The notes below the pieces were generated by a model, which saw nothing but the letters and a program-made list of their open reading frames with translations, had not been told where the DNA came from and ran no database searches. A stretch of DNA of 64,000 nt from Beta vulgaris subsp. vulgaris (Eukaryota > Streptophyta > Magnoliopsida > Caryophyllales > Amaranthaceae): NCBI RefSeq assembly GCF_026745355.1, contig NC_079209.1, forward strand, positions 21,359,571-21,423,570, written 5' to 3'. Position 1 is the stretch's first letter. Each line of letters starts with the position of its first letter. This document shows, one piece after another, positions 35,065-49,154 of the stretch. Made by a program: the position numbers and the translations under genes.

Positions 35065-36548
35065 TTTTTTAATAAGTTGAGTGGATAAGTTTTTATAACT
35101 TGATTATTTGCATGGTTTTAATTGTGTTAGGCTACTCATCTAACTGCGACTGGGCAGCCACATTCAGCACAGGTTCAAGGAGCTCTTCTGGTATTTCCAA
35201 GGCGAAACTCACATGGATTTTTTTTTGATGTAGTCAAACAGTTGTCAGCAACTATGCCATCCTCTAAACTCCACCGCATGAGGTTAAAGTACACGAATTC
35301 AATCTACCGCTTCAGACTTATCCGCAAGTAGCTTATCGATTTTCAATTGGGGTATGTTTTTTTTTGTGTGCAGTGTGCTCGCACATTTTGTTTAACAATA
35401 GGTTTCCATCCAGCCTACAAGCCGTTTATCTGCGAAAACAGCTACTATATCCACTGGTTGGCTGTAGGTCCTGAACGGGCTAAAGATATTTAGATGGCTT
35501 TTGACACTCAGGTAAGTGACTCTAACATATCATGGATTTTTTTTTATTTATGAAGCTATATGTCAGAGAAAAATATTAATTATAATTATAAGAATAAAAT
35601 AATTTTGCAGATTCCTTCCCCCGATTTAGATCTTGACAGAGAGTTGCTCTTGAGATGATCTTTTATTTACGATGCCAGATGTAAGTCAATGGAGAGAGAT
35701 GCGTTGGAACAGGCATGGGCGTAAACAACCTTTATATGATCAGATACAATACCTTTACAATGCGTGCAGATTGCATGAGTTTGTTGACATAAAAGTCAAA
35801 CGGAGAGAAATTGGTATATTTTGAGTTACTTATTGCAAGTTGATTCTAAATACAGCTACTGATATTTTAGATGACAGTCATGTTCATTTTAATTTGGAGC
35901 TACTTATCTTTCGCGTTCACCTGTTGAGCATAGGAATCGCCACTGGCGTGAAGCAAAATACACTACATTGCTCTACATGTTGACATCAAAATTGTAGCGT
36001 CAATCCCATTTGTCTTGTAAGCTTTTAGTTGACCAATGCATATAATATTTTTATCCTATATGCCATTATTATACTACCCATTCTCACAATACAACAAATA
36101 AAACTTAAAAGTATTTAAATAGTAAATATTAATAATTATAATTTTCGACTAAAAATCATCAAAAATGTCGAAATAAAAAAAATTCGACAATATAAAAAGA
36201 TTCGGACTATATAAAATATTTTCGAACAAAAAATTTCGGACCAAAAAATTTCGGACAAAAAATTTCGGATCAAACAAGATCAACTAATGAACTAGGAACT
36301 TGAAAGGTTGCTCTTGAGAGGCCCTTCATTTTTGGAGCAAAAAAAAATTTCGGACCAAAAAAAATTTCGGACCAAAAAGTTCCCAACGAACATGTTTGCA
36401 TCAATATTCCATGCAAACATGATATTAATCTGATAAATAAATCTCATACTTAACATGTTCGTAGCAATCATATAATAACTGACATAGTCCCCATACATGA
36501 TACTATATAACTTTCCTTCCTAAAATCATGATACTACATCAAACAACA

Positions 36549-38167
36549 CATTGGTATGTACGTAATCTTTGAAGACAAATTTGATTGGTCACCTTTAATC
36601 AACTTTAGAAGTCGCTTACATAGAAATCTCCGTTTTAAACAACTAATAAAATATATTGGATCTTTTATTTTGTTTTCAATTTAGTTATTTACAAATAAAT
36701 TAGACTATTGGAGGATAATTATTTGGTTTTGAACTTTTGCTAAAGACTTTCGAGTATTTTTTAATACGTTGAGTTGATAAGTTTTTATAACTTGATTATT
36801 TGCATGGTTTTAATTGTGTTAGGCTACTCATACAACTGCGACTGGGCAACCACATTCAGCACAGGTTCAGGGAGCTCTTCTGGTATTTCCAAGGCGAAAC
36901 TCACATTGATTTTTTTTGATGTAGTCAAACAGTTGTCAGCAACTATGCCATCCTCAAAACCCCACCGACTGAGGTTAAAGTACAAGAATTCAATCTACCG
37001 CTTCAGATTTATCCGTAAGTAACTTATCGATTTTCAATTGGGGTATTTTTTTTTTTTGTGCAGTGTGCCCGCACATTTTGTTTAACAATAGGTTTCCATC
37101 CAGCCTGCAAGCCGTTTATCTGCGAAAACAGCTACTATATCCACTAGTTGGCGGTAGGTCCTGAACGGGCTAAAAATATTCAGATATGGATTTTTTTTAT
37201 TTATGAAGCTATATGTCAGAGAAAAATATTAACTATAATTATAAGAATAAAATAATTTTGCAGATTCTTTCCCCCGATTCAGATCTTGACAGAGAGTTGC
37301 TCTTGAGATGATCTTTTATTTACGATGCCAGATGTAAGTCAATGAAGAGAGATGCGTTGGAACAGGCATGGGCGTAAACAACCTTTATACGATCAGATAC
37401 AATACCTTTACAATGCGTGCAGATTGCATGAGTTTGTTGACATAAAAGTCAAACGGAGAGAAATTAGTATATTTTGAGTTACTTATTGCAAGGTAATTTT
37501 AAATACAGCTACTGATATATTAGATGACAGTCATGTTCATTTTAATTTGGAGCTACTTATCTTTCGCGTTCACCCGTTGAGCATAGGAATCGCCACTGGC
37601 GTGAAACAAAATACACTACATTGCTCTACATGTTGACATCAAAATTGTAGCGTCAACCCCATTTGTCTTGTAATGCATATAATAATTTTATCCTATATGC
37701 AATTATTATACTACTCATTCTCACAATACAACAAATAAAACTTAAAAGTATTTAAATAGTAAATATTAATAATTATAATTTTCGACTAAAAATCATCAAA
37801 AATGTCGAAATAAAAACAATTCGACAATATAAAAAGATTCGGACTATATAAAATATTTTCGGACCAAAAAAAATTTCGGACCAAAAAATTTCGGACAAAA
37901 AATTTCGGACCAAACTTGACCAACTAATTAACTAGGAACTTGAAAAGTTGCTCATGAGATGCCCTTCATTTTCGGAGCAAAAAAAAATTCGGACCAAAAA
38001 GTTCCCAATGAACATGCTTGCATCAATATTCCATACAAACATGATATTAATCTGATAAATAAATCTCATACTTAACATGTTCGTAGCAATCATATAATAA
38101 CTGACATAGTGCCCATACATGATACTATGTAACTTTCCTTCCTAAAATCATAATACTACATCAAACA
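36549..38167 (+). repeat. Array unit C (trimer position 1)
   Basis: 1619 bp. Diagnostic of the C/F/I class: exon piece 2 lost its 3' end and donor ('gatattcagatatggatttt' junction at ~37190), CCACTAGTTGGCGG replaces CCACTGGTTGGCTG, and a CCGTAAGT donor variant follows exon piece 1. Confidence 0.9.
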
Positions 38168-39577
38168 AGTACGTAGTCTTTGAAGACAAATTTGATTGGT
38201 CACCTTTAATCAACTTTAGAAGTCGCTTACATAGAAATCTCCGCTTTAAACAACTAATAGAATATATTGGATTTTTATTTTGTTTTCAATTTAGTTACTT
38301 ACAAATAAATTAGACTATTGGAGGATAATTATTTGGTTTTGGATTTTGCTAAAGACTTTCGAGTATTTTTTAATACGTTGAGTGGATAAGTTTCTATAAC
38401 TTGATTATTTGCATGGTTTTAATTGTGTTAGGCTACTCATACAACTGCGACTGGGCAGCCTAGCACAGGTTCAGGGAGCTCTTCTGGTATTTCCAAGGCG
38501 AAACTCACATCGATTTTTTTGATGTAGTCAAACAGTTGTCAGCAACTATACCATCCTCAAAACCCCACCGCCTGAGGTTAAAGTACATGAATTCAATCTA
38601 CCGCTTCAGTCTTATCCGCAAGTAACTTATCGATTTTCAATTGGGGTATGTGTTTTTTTTGTGCAGTGTTCTCGAACATTTTGTTTAACAATAGATTTCC
38701 ATCCAGCCTGCAAGCCGTTTATCTGCGAAAACAGCTACTATATCCACTGGTTGGCTGTAGGTTCTGAACGGGCTAAAGATATTCAGATGGCGTTTGACAC
38801 TCAGGTAGTGACTCTAACATATCATGAATTTTTTTATTTATGAAGCTATATGTCAGAGAAAAATATTAATTATAATTATAAGAATAAAATAATTTTGCAG
38901 ATTCCTTCCCCTGATTCAGATCTTGACAGACAGTTGCTCTTGAGATGCCTTTTTATTTACGATGTCAGATGTAAGTCAATGGAGAGAGATGCGTTGGAAC
39001 AGACATGAGCGTAAACAACCTTTATACGATCAGATACAATACCTTTACAATGCGTGCAGATTGCATGAGTTTGTTGACATAAAAGTCAAACGGAGAGAAA
39101 TTGGTAATTTTTGAGTTATTTATTGCAAGTTGATTCTAAATACAGCTACTGATATTTTAGATAACAGTCATGTTCGCGTTCACCTGTTGAGCATAGGAAT
39201 CGCCACTGGCGTGAAACAAAATACACTACATTGCTCTACATGTTGACATCAAAATTGTAGCGTCAACCCCATTTGTCTTGTAAGCTTTTAAATGACCGAT
39301 GCATATAATATTTTTATCCTATATGCCATTTTATACTACCCATTCTCACAATACAACAAATAAAACTTAAAAAAATTTAAATAGTAAATATTAATAATTA
39401 TAATTTTCGACTAAAAATCATCAAAAATGTCGAAATAAAAAAAATTCGAAATATAAAAAGATTCGGACTATATAAAATATTTTCGGACCAAAAAAAATTT
39501 CGGACCAAAAAATTTCGGACCAAAAAATTTCGAACAAAAAAATTCGGATCAAACAAGACCAACTAATGAACTAGGAA

Positions 39578-40771
39578 TAGGGATGGCAGGTGGGTATAAT
39601 TTGGCGGGTTTCGCACCGCATCCGCCCCAGTTGGGGCGGGTATGGATATGACTTTGGTGGGTAGTGGGTGGGTATGGATACGAAAAGTCAAATCCGCCAT
39701 GGGTGGTGGGTAGGTGGTGGATATGAGGTCACATCCGCCCAAATCCACCCGCCCCGCCATATCCGCCGCCCCGCCCATATCCATCCGCCCGTATAATATT
39801 TACTAATTTACCCTTTATAAAATAAAGAATTATGTTCATAAATCTAAAAAATTGTAAAAAATAATTAAGAAATATGAATACTAAGAATGTGTATTTTGTT
39901 TTCTTTGAAATGGATGTTTGTAATAACTAATTTATATAATAGATTATATATGAAAATAAATCAGGTGGGCGGGTGGAAAATCCACCTAGGTGATGGGCGG
40001 GTATAAGTGGGTAATGGATATCACTTGGATGGTGGAGCGGGTGTGGGTATAACCTTATACCCACGTGGGCGGAGGTGGATATGGAAACTTGTACCCGCCA
40101 TGGTTGGCGGTAGGGATGGCAGTGGGGCGGATCAAGTAGGAGACCCGCCCCATCCCCGCCCAATTGGGGTGGGGATGGGTCTAGGTTTGGCGGGGATGGG
40201 GCAGGGATGGGGATTAAAATTGTACCCGCAATGGGTGGTGGAGCGGGTGTGGATTTTATGTTATACCCGCCCATCCCGCCCGCCCGCCCCCCCGCAATAT
40301 TTATTATAAAATTCTATTTATATACATATATTACTAACGTATTTGAAGACACTTTTGAAATTTAATAAAACATTTGCGTTTGTTAATGTATTTTAACTTT
40401 TCTTTTACTATATTATATTGTGAAGTAGACAAGTATAATGGGCTTATGGCAGATTTTTTGGTGGATTTTTTGCAGAGATGAAGTGGGTATGACGCGGGTG
40501 CGGGGGTGGGGCGGGGGTGGGTCTAGAATTTCCCCCCGTAATGGGTGGTGGGGCGGGGATGGGGATGAAATCTTTCCCCGCAATGGGTGGTGGGGCGGGG
40601 ATGGGGATGAGAATTTAATGCGGGTGCGGGTGTGGGGGTACCATCCTCCGCGCCCGCCCCGCCCAATTGCCATCCCTAGTTGGCGGGTAGGTGGTGGGTA
40701 TGGAAAATTTAGGTGGAGGTGGGTGTGGATTTAGGGGTATCCGCATACGCCCCGCCCATTTGCCATCCCTA
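39578..40771. mobile_element. hAT-type element with a second hAT inside
   Basis: Ends TAGGGATGGCA / TGCCATCCCTA and a perfect 8-bp TSD (ACTAGGAA at 39570-39577 and 40772-40779). Net length without the inner element is ~618 bp. The interior is made of GGCGGGT / GGTGGGTAT strings in mirrored order near each end. Confidence 0.93.
40111..40678. mobile_element. Inner hAT-type element, 568 bp
   Basis: The same TAGGGATGGCA / TGCCATCCCTA ends with its own perfect 8-bp TSD (GTTGGCGG at 40103-40110 and 40679-40686). Composition differs from the host element (GGGGATGGGG rather than GGTGGGTAT), so it is a sister subfamily and not a copy of its host. Confidence 0.93.
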
Positions 40772-41007
40772 ACTAGGAACTTGAAAGGTTGCTCTTGAGA
40801 TGCCTTTCATTTTCGGACCAAAAAAAATTTCGGACCAAAAGTTCCAACGAACATGCTTCCATCAATATTCCATACAAACATGATATTAATCTGATAAATA
40901 AATTTATACTTAACATGTTCGTAGCAATCATATAATAACTGACATAGTCCCATACATGATACTATATAACTTTCCTTCCAAAAATCATGATACTACATCA
41001 AACAACA

Positions 41008-42686
41008 CATTGGTATGTACGTACGTAATCTTTGAAGACAAATTTGATTGGTCACCTTTAATCAACTTTAGAAGTCGCTTACATAGAAATCTCCGCTTTA
41101 AACAACTAATAAAGTATATTGGATCTTTTATTTTGTTTTCAATTTAGTTATTTACAAATAAATTCGACTATTGGAGGATAATTATTTGGTTTTGGACTTT
41201 TGCTAAAAACTTTCGAGTATTTTTTAATACGTTGAGTGGATAAGTTTCTATAACTTGATTATTTGCATGGTTTTAATTGTGTTAGGCTACTCATACAACT
41301 GCGACTGGGCAGCCTAGCACAGGTTCAGGGAGCTCTTCTGGTATTTCCAAGGCGAAACTCACATCGATTTTTTTATGTAGTCAAACAAATGTCAGCAACT
41401 ATACCATCCTCAAAACCCCACCGCTTGAGGTTAAAGTACACGAATTCAATCTACCGCTTCAGAGTTATCCGCAAGTAGCTTATCGATTTTCAATTGGGGT
41501 ATGTTTTTTTTTTTTTTTGTGCAGTGTTCTCGAACATTTTGTTTAACAATAGGTTTCCATCCAGACTGCAAGCCGTTTATCTGCGAAAACAGCTACTATA
41601 TCCACTGGTTGGCTGTAGGTCCTGAACGGGCTAAATATTTTTCAGATGGCGTTTGACACTCAGGTAAGTGACTCTAACATATCATGGATTTTTTTTATTT
41701 ATGAACCTATATGTCAGAGAAAAATATTAATAATAATTATAAGAATAAAATAATTTTGCAGATTCCATGCCCCGATTCAGATCTTGAAGGAGAGTTGCTC
41801 TTGAGATGATCTTTTATTTACGATGCCAGATGTAAGTCAATGGAGAGAGATGCGTTGGAACAGGCATGGGCGTAAGCAACCTTTATACGATCAAATACAA
41901 TACCTTTACAATGCTTGCAGATTGCATGAGTTTGTTGACATAAAAGTCAAACGGAGAGAAATTGGTATATTTTGAGTTACTTATTGCAAGTTGATTCTAA
42001 ATACAGCTACTGATATTTTAGATGATAGTCATGTTCATTTTAATTTGGAGTTACTTATATTTCGCGTTCACCTGTTGAGCATAGGAATCGCCAGTGGCAT
42101 GAAACAAAATACACTACATTGCTCTACATGTTGACATCAAAATTGTAGCGTCAACCCCATTTGTCTTGTAAGATTTTAGATGACCGATGCATATAATATT
42201 TTTATCGTATATGCCATTATTATACTACTCATTCTCACAATACAACAAATAAATCATAAAATTATTTAAATAGTAAATATTAATAATTATAATTTTCGAC
42301 TAAAAATCATCAAAAATGTCGAAATAAAAAAAATTCGACAATATAAAAAGATTCGGACTAGATAAAATATTTTCGAACAAAAAATTTCGGACAAAAAATT
42401 TTGGATCAAACAAGACCAACTAATGAACTAGGAACTTGAAAGGTTGCTCTTGAGATGCCCTTCATTTTTGGAGCAAAAAAAAATTTCGGACCAAAAAAAA
42501 AATTTCGAACCAAAAAGTTCCCAACGAACATGTTTGCATCAATATTCCATGCAAACATGATATTAATCTGATAAATAAATCTCATACTTAACATGTTCGT
42601 AGCAATCATATAATAACTGACATAGTCCCCATACATGATACTATATAACTTTCCTTCCTAAAATCATGATACTACATCAAACAACA
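41008..42686 (+). repeat. Array unit E (trimer position 3)
   Basis: 1679 bp. E/H class marks: 'aaattcgactattggagg', GCTAAAAACTTTCGAG, 'tttttttatgtagtcaaaca', and CAGATCTTGAAGGAGAG in exon piece 3. Confidence 0.9.
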
Positions 42687-44310
42687 CATTGGTATGTACG
42701 TAATCTTTGAAGACAAATTTGATTGGTCACCTTTAATCAACTTTAGAAGTCGCTTACATAGAAATCTCCGTTTTAAACAACTAATAAAATATATTGGATC
42801 TTTTATTTTGTTTTCAATTTAGTTATTTACAAATAAATTAGACTATTGGAGGATAATTATTTGGTTTTGAACTTTTGCTAAAGACTTTCGAGTATTTTTT
42901 AATACGTTGAGTGGATAAATTTTTATAACTTGATTATTTGCATGGTTTTAATTGTGTGAGGCTACTCATACAACTGCGACTGGGCAACCACATTCAGCAC
43001 AGGTTCAGGGAACTTTTCTGGTATTTCCAAGGCGAAACTCACATTGATTTTTTTGATGTAGTCAAACAGTTGTCAGCAACTATGCCATCCTCAAAACCCC
43101 ACCGCCTGAGGTTAAAGTACACGAATTCAATATACCGCTTCAGATTTATCCGTAAGTAACTTATCGATTTTCAATTGGGGTATTTTTTTTTTTTTGTGCA
43201 GTGTGCTCGCAAATTTTGTTTAACAATAGGTTTCCATCCAGCCTGCAAGCCGTTTATCTGCGAAAACAGCTACTATATCCACTAGTTGGCGGTAGGTCCT
43301 GAACGGGCTAAAGATATTCAGATATGGATTTTTTTTATTTATGAAGCTATATGTCAGAGAAAAATATTAATTATAATTATAAGAATAAAATAATTTTGCA
43401 GATTCTTTCCCCCGATTCAGATCTTGACAGAGAATTGCTCTTGAGATAATCTTTTATTTACGATGCCAGATGTAAGTCAATGGAGAGAGATGCGTTGGAA
43501 CAGGCATGGGCGTAAACAACCTTTATACGATCAGATACAATACCTTTACAATGCGTGCAGATTGCATGAGTTTGTTGACATAAAAGTCAAACGGAGAGAA
43601 ATTAGTATATTTTGAGTTACTTATTGCAAGGTAATTTTAAATACAGCTACTGATATATTAGATGACAGTCATGTTCATTTTAATTTGGAGCTACTTATCT
43701 TTCGCGTTCACCGTCGTTGACATAGGAATCGCCACTGGCGTGAATCAAAATACACTACATTACTCTACATGTTGACATCAAAATTGTAGCGTCAACCCCA
43801 TTTGTCTTGTAATGCATATAATAATTTTATCCTATATGCGATTATTATACTACTCATTCTCACAATACAACAAATAAAACTTAAAAGTATTTAAATAGTA
43901 AATATTAATAATTATAATTTTCGACTAAAAATCATCAAAAATGTCGAAATAAAAACAATTCGACAATATAAAAAGATTCGGACTATATAAAATATTTTCG
44001 GACCAAAAAAAATTTCGGACCAAAAAATTTCGGACAAAAAATTTCGGACCAAACTTGACCAACTAATTAACTAGGAACTTGAAAGGTTGCTCATGAGATG
44101 CCCTTCATTTTCGGAGCAAAAAAAAAATTCGGACCAAAAAGTTCCCAACGAACATGCTTGCATCAATATTCCATACAAACATGATATTAGTCTGATAAAT
44201 AAATCTCATACTTAACATGTTCGTAGCAATCATATAATAACTGACATAGTGCCCATACATGATACTATGTAACTTTTCTTCCTAAAATCATAATACTACA
44301 TCAAACAACA
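42687..44310 (+). repeat. Array unit F (trimer position 1)
   Basis: 1624 bp with the same exon piece 2 deletion as C and I (~43315). Contains GTTCACCGTCGTTGACATAG where others have GTTCACCTGTTGAGCATAG. Confidence 0.9.
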
Positions 44311-46130
44311 CATTGGTATGTACGTAGTCTTTGAAGACAAATTTGATTGGTCACCTTTAATCAACTTTAGAAGTCGCTTACATAGAAATCTCCGCTTTAA
44401 ACCACTAATAGAATATACTGGATCTTTTATTTTGTTTTCAATTTAGTTACTTACAAATAAATTAGACTATTGGAGGATAATCATTTGGTTTTGGATTTTT
44501 GCTAAAGACTTTCGAGTATTTTTTAATACGTTGAGTGGATAAGTTTCTATAACTTGATTATTTGCATGGTTTTAATTGTGTTAGGCTACTCATACAACTG
44601 CGACTGGGCAGCCTAGCACAGGTTCAGGGAGCTCTTCTGGTATTTCCAACGCGAAACTCACATCGATTTTTTTGATGTAGTCAAACAGTTGTCAGCAACT
44701 ATACCATCCTCAAAACCCCACCGCCTGAGGTTAAAGTACATGAATTCAATCTACCGCTTCAGTCTTATCCGCAAGTAGCTTATCGATTTTCAATTGGGGT
44801 ATGTGTTTTTTTTTGTGCAGTGTTCTCGAACATTTTGTTTAACAATAGATTTCCATCCAGCCTGCAAGCCGTTTATCTGCGAAAACAGCTACTATATCCA
44901 CTGGTTAGCTGTAGGTTCTGAACGGGCTAAAGATATTCAGATGGCGTTTGACACTCAAGTAGTGACTAACATATCATGAATTTTTTTATTTATGAAGCTA
45001 TATGTCAGAGAAAAATATTAATTATAATTATAAGAATAAAATAATTTTGCAGATTCCTTCCCCTGATTCAGATCTTGACAGAGAGTTGCTCTTGAGATGC
45101 CTTTTTATTTACGATGCCAGATGTAAGTCAATGGAGAGAGATGCGTTGGAACAGACATGAGCGTAAACAACCTTTATACGATCAGATACAATACCTTTAC
45201 AATGCGTGCAGATTGCATGAGTTTGTTGACATAAAAGTCAAACGGAGAGAAATTGGTATATTTTGAGTTATTTATTGCAAGGAGTTTGTCTTGTAAGAGA
45301 CCGCCTACTTTTAAATTAAAATTAGGCAAAGCTAAGCCCAATATTAAAGCCCAATAGTGACTAGGTTAATTTATATCGGTCACTAGTTTAATCCATTTAG
45401 TTACTAGGTCTACTTTTATATTAAAATTAGACCGTCTCTTTTAATAATTTTTGTATTGCAAGTTGATTCTAAATACAGCTACTGATATTTTAGATAACAG
45501 TCATGTTCGCGTTCACCTGTTGAGCATAGGAATCGCCACTGGCGTGAAACAAAATACACTACATTGCTTTACATGTTGACATCAAAATTGTAGCGTCAAC
45601 CCCATTTGTCTTGTAAGCTTTTAAATGACCGATGCATATAATATTTTTATCCTATATGCCATTATTATACTAACCATTCTCACAATACAACAAATAAAAC
45701 TTAAAAAAATTTAAATAGTAAATATTAATAATTATAATTTTCGACTAAAAATCATCAAAAATGTCGAAATAAAAAAAATTCGACAATATAAAAAGATTCG
45801 GACTATATAAAATATTTTCGGACCAAAAAAAATTTCGGACCAAAAAATTTCAGACCAAAAAAATTCGGATCAAACAAGGCCAACTAATGAACTAGGAACT
45901 TGAAAGGTTGCTCTTGAGATGCCTTTCATTTTCGGACCAAAAAAAATTTCGGACCAAAAAGTTCCCAACGAACATGCTTGCATCAATATTCCATACAAAC
46001 ATGATATTAATCTGATAAATAAATCTCATACTTAACATGTTCGTAGCAATCATATAATAACTGACATAGTCCCCATACATGATACTATATAACTTTCCTT
46101 CCAAAAATCATGATAATACATCAAACAACA
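44311..46130 (+). repeat. Array unit G (trimer position 2), with 172-bp MITE
   Basis: 1639 bp net of the MITE at 45282-45453 and its TSD. Carries the D/G/J marks. Confidence 0.9.
45282..45453. mobile_element. 172-bp MITE with 9-bp TSD
   Basis: TSD TATTGCAAG at 45273-45281 and 45454-45462. Ends: left 'cttgtaagagaccgcctact', right (other strand) 'ttaaaagagacggtctaatt'. TSD length points to a MULE-derived MITE. It is unrelated in sequence to the other two MULEs. Confidence 0.85.
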
Positions 46131-47816
46131 CATTGGTATGTACGTAATCTTTGAAGACAAATTTGATTGGTCACCTTTAATCAACTTTAGAAGTCGCTTA
46201 CATAGAAATCTCCGCTTTAAACAACTAATAAAGTATATTGGATCTTTTATTTTGTTTTCAATTTAGTTATTTACAAATAAATTCGACTATTGGAGGATAA
46301 TTATTTGGTTTTGGACTTTTGCTAAAAACTTTCGAGTATTTTTTAATACGTTGAGTGGATAAGTTTCTATAACTTGATTATTTGCATGGTTTTAATTGTG
46401 TTAGGCTACTCATACAACTGCGACTAGGCAGCCTAGCACAGGTTCAGGGAGCTCTTCTGGTATTTCCAAGGCGAAACTCACATCGATTTTTTTATGTAGT
46501 CAAACAGTTGTCAGCAACTATACCATCCTCAAAACCCCACCGCTTGAGGTTAAAGTACACGAATTCAATCTACCGTTTCAGACTTATCCGCAAGTAGCTT
46601 ATCGATTTTCAATTGGGGTATTTTTTTTTTTTTGTGCAGTGTTCTCGAACATTTTGTTTAACAATAGGTTTCCATCCAGCCTGCAAGCCGTTTATCTGCG
46701 AAAACAGCTACTATATCCACTGGTTGGCTGTAGGTCCTGAACGGGCTAAAGATTTTTCATATGGCGTTTGACACTCAGGTAAGTGACTCTAACCTATCAT
46801 GGATTTTTTTTATTTATGAAGCTATATGTCAGAGAAAAATATTAATTATAATTATAAGAATAAAATAATTTTGCAGATTCCATGCCCCGATTCAGATCTT
46901 GAAGGAGAGTTGCTCTTGAGATGATCTTTTATTTACGATGCCAGATGTAAGTCAATGGAGAGAGATGACTTGGAACAGGCATGGGGTATAGCAACCTTTA
47001 TACGATCAGATACAATACCTTTACAATGATTGCAGATTGCATGAGTTTGTTGACATAAAAGTCAAACGGAGAGAAATTGGTATATTTTGAGTTACTTATT
47101 GCAAGTTTATTCTAAATACAGGCTACTGAATATTTTAGATGATAGTCATGTTCATTTTAATTTGGAGTTACTTATCTTTCGCGTTCACGAGGCATAGGAA
47201 TCGCCATGCAGTGAGAAACAAAATACACTACATTGCCTCTACATGTTGACATCAAAAATTGTAGCATCAACCCCATTTGTCTTGTAAGATTTTAGATGAC
47301 CGATGCATATAATATTTTTATCGTATATGTCATTATTATACTACTCATTCTCACAATACAACAAATAAATCTTAAAATTATTTAAATAGTAAATACTAAT
47401 AATTATAATTTTCGACTAAAAATCATCAAAAATGTCGAAATAAAAAAAATTCGACAATATAAAAAGATTAGGACTATATAAAATATTTTCGAACAAAAAA
47501 TTTCGGACCAAAAAATTTCGGACAAAAAATTTTGGATCAAACAAGACCAACTAATGAACTAGGAACTTGAAAGGTTGCTCTTGAGATGCCCTTCATTTTT
47601 GGAGCAAAAAAAAATTTCGGACCAAAAAAAAATTTCGGACCAAAAAGTTCCCAACGAACATGTTTGCATCAATATTCCATGCAAATATGATATTAATCTG
47701 ATAAATAAATCTCATACTTAACATGTTCGTAGCAATCATATAATAACTGACATAGTCCCCATACATGATACTATATAACTTTCCTTCCTAAAATCATGAT
47801 ACTACATCAAACAACA
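46131..47816 (+). repeat. Array unit H (trimer position 3)
   Basis: 1686 bp. Carries the E/H marks. Several private 1-2 bp indels at 46960-47260 (for example in the 'gttcacgaggcataggaatc' stretch) show that it is drifting as non-coding DNA. Confidence 0.9.
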
Positions 47817-48524
47817 CATTGGTATGTACGTAATCTTTGAAGACAAATTTGATTGGTCACCTTTAATCAACTTTAGAAGTCGCTTACATAGAAATCTCTG
47901 TTTTAAACAACTAATAAAATATATTGGATCTTTTATTTTGTTTTCAATTTAGTTATTTACAAATAAATTAGACTATTGGAGGATAATTATTTGGTTTTGA
48001 ACTTTTGCTAAAGACTTCCGAGTATTTTTTAATACGTTGAGTGGATAAGTTTTTATAACTTGATTATTTGCATGGTTTTAATTGTGTTAGGCTACTCATA
48101 CAACTGCGACTGCGCAACCACATTCAGCACAGGTTCAGGGAGCTCTTCTGGTATTTCCAAGGCGAAACTCACATTGATTTTTTTGATGTAGTCAAACAGT
48201 TGTCAGCAACTATGCCATCCTCAAAACCCCACCGCCTGAGGTTAAAGTACACGAATTCGATCTACCGCTTCAGATTTATCCGTAAGTAACTTATCGATTT
48301 TCAATTGGGGTATTTTTTTTTTTTGTGCAGTGTGCTCGCACATTTTGTTTAACAATAGGTTTCCATCCAGCCTGCAAGCCGTTTATCTGCGAAAACAGCT
48401 ACTATATCCACTAGTTGGCGGTAGGTCCTGAACGGGTTAAAGATATTCAGATATGGATTTTTTTTAGAGAACGTATTGTGTCGGACTCGTCCGACCATAA
48501 TCTTGGTCGGACGACTTTCAGGTG

Positions 48525-48772
48525 GTTCCAATTTTTTTCAGGTAGTCTTCATTTTTTTTCAGTTGGTTCCAATTTTTTTCAGGTAGTCTTCATTTTGTTT
48601 TCAGTTAGTCTTCTTTGTTTTTCAGTGGGTTTTTGTGCTTCAGTTAGACTTACTTGGGTTTCAGTTGGTCTTTATTCTTTTTCAGGTAGTCTACATTTTT
48701 CTTCAGGTAGTCTTCATTTTGTTTCAGTTAGTCCATTATTTCTTTCAGTTGGCCCATTATTTCTTTCAGTTG
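48525..48772 (+). repeat. Minisatellite left arm (+ orientation)
   Basis: Irregular units TTTTTTCAGGTAGTCTTCA and TTTCAGTTGGTCC. It meets the right arm at a near-perfect palindrome around 48772 (CTTTCAGTTGG / CCAACTGAAAG with one central base). Confidence 0.88.
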
Positions 48773-48773
48773 G

Positions 48774-49145
48774 TCCAACTGAAAGAAAAGAAAGTCCAAC
48801 TGAAAGAAAAGAAAGTCTAACTGAAAGAAAAGAAAGTCTAACTGAAAGAAAAGAAAGTCCAACTGAAAGAAAAGAAAGTCCAACTGATAGAAAACAAAGT
48901 CCAACTGAAAGAAAAGAAAGTCTAACTGAAAGAAAAGAAAGTCCAACTGAAAGAAAAGAAAGTCTAACTGAAAGAAAAGAAAGTCTAACTGAAAGAAAAG
49001 AAAGTCCAACTGAAAGAAAAGAAAGTCCAACTGATAGAAAACAAAGTCCAACTGAAAGAAAAGAAAGTCTAACTGAAAGAAAAGAAAGTCTAACTGAAAG
49101 AAAACAAAGTCCAACTGAAAGAAAACAAAGTCCAACTGAAAAGAA
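48774..49145 (-). repeat. 21-bp minisatellite right arm with higher-order pattern
   Basis: About 17 units of AACTGAAAGAAAAGAAAGTCC in reverse orientation. Units differ at TCC versus TCT and GAAAG versus GATAG. The order of variants repeats about every seven units (~147 bp). A 21-bp period gives open frames on both strands (TERKESP and FQLDFLF repeats) that are not genes. Confidence 0.9.
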
Positions 49146-49154
49146 AACAAAACA

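Larger units (their letters stand above)
18761..36548 (+). repeat. Array unit B, split by the 16.1 kb MULE
   Basis: 1692 bp after removing the MULE (18978-35064) and one TSD copy. The break lies in the T-rich 'gagtattttttaat' just upstream of exon piece 1. The second half (35074-36548) has a complete set of exon pieces. Confidence 0.9.
38168..41007 (+). repeat. Array unit D (trimer position 2), with hAT insertions
   Basis: 1638 bp net of the hAT element at 39578-40771. D/G/J class marks: a deletion leaving GCAGCCTAGCACAGG in exon piece 1, TGTTCTCGAACATT at the start of piece 2, and a donor altered to CAGGTAGTGAC. Confidence 0.9.

Noticed and set aside
40007..40734. 100- and 98-codon frames rich in Gly/Trp
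   Set aside because: By-products of GGTGGG strings inside the nested hAT elements.
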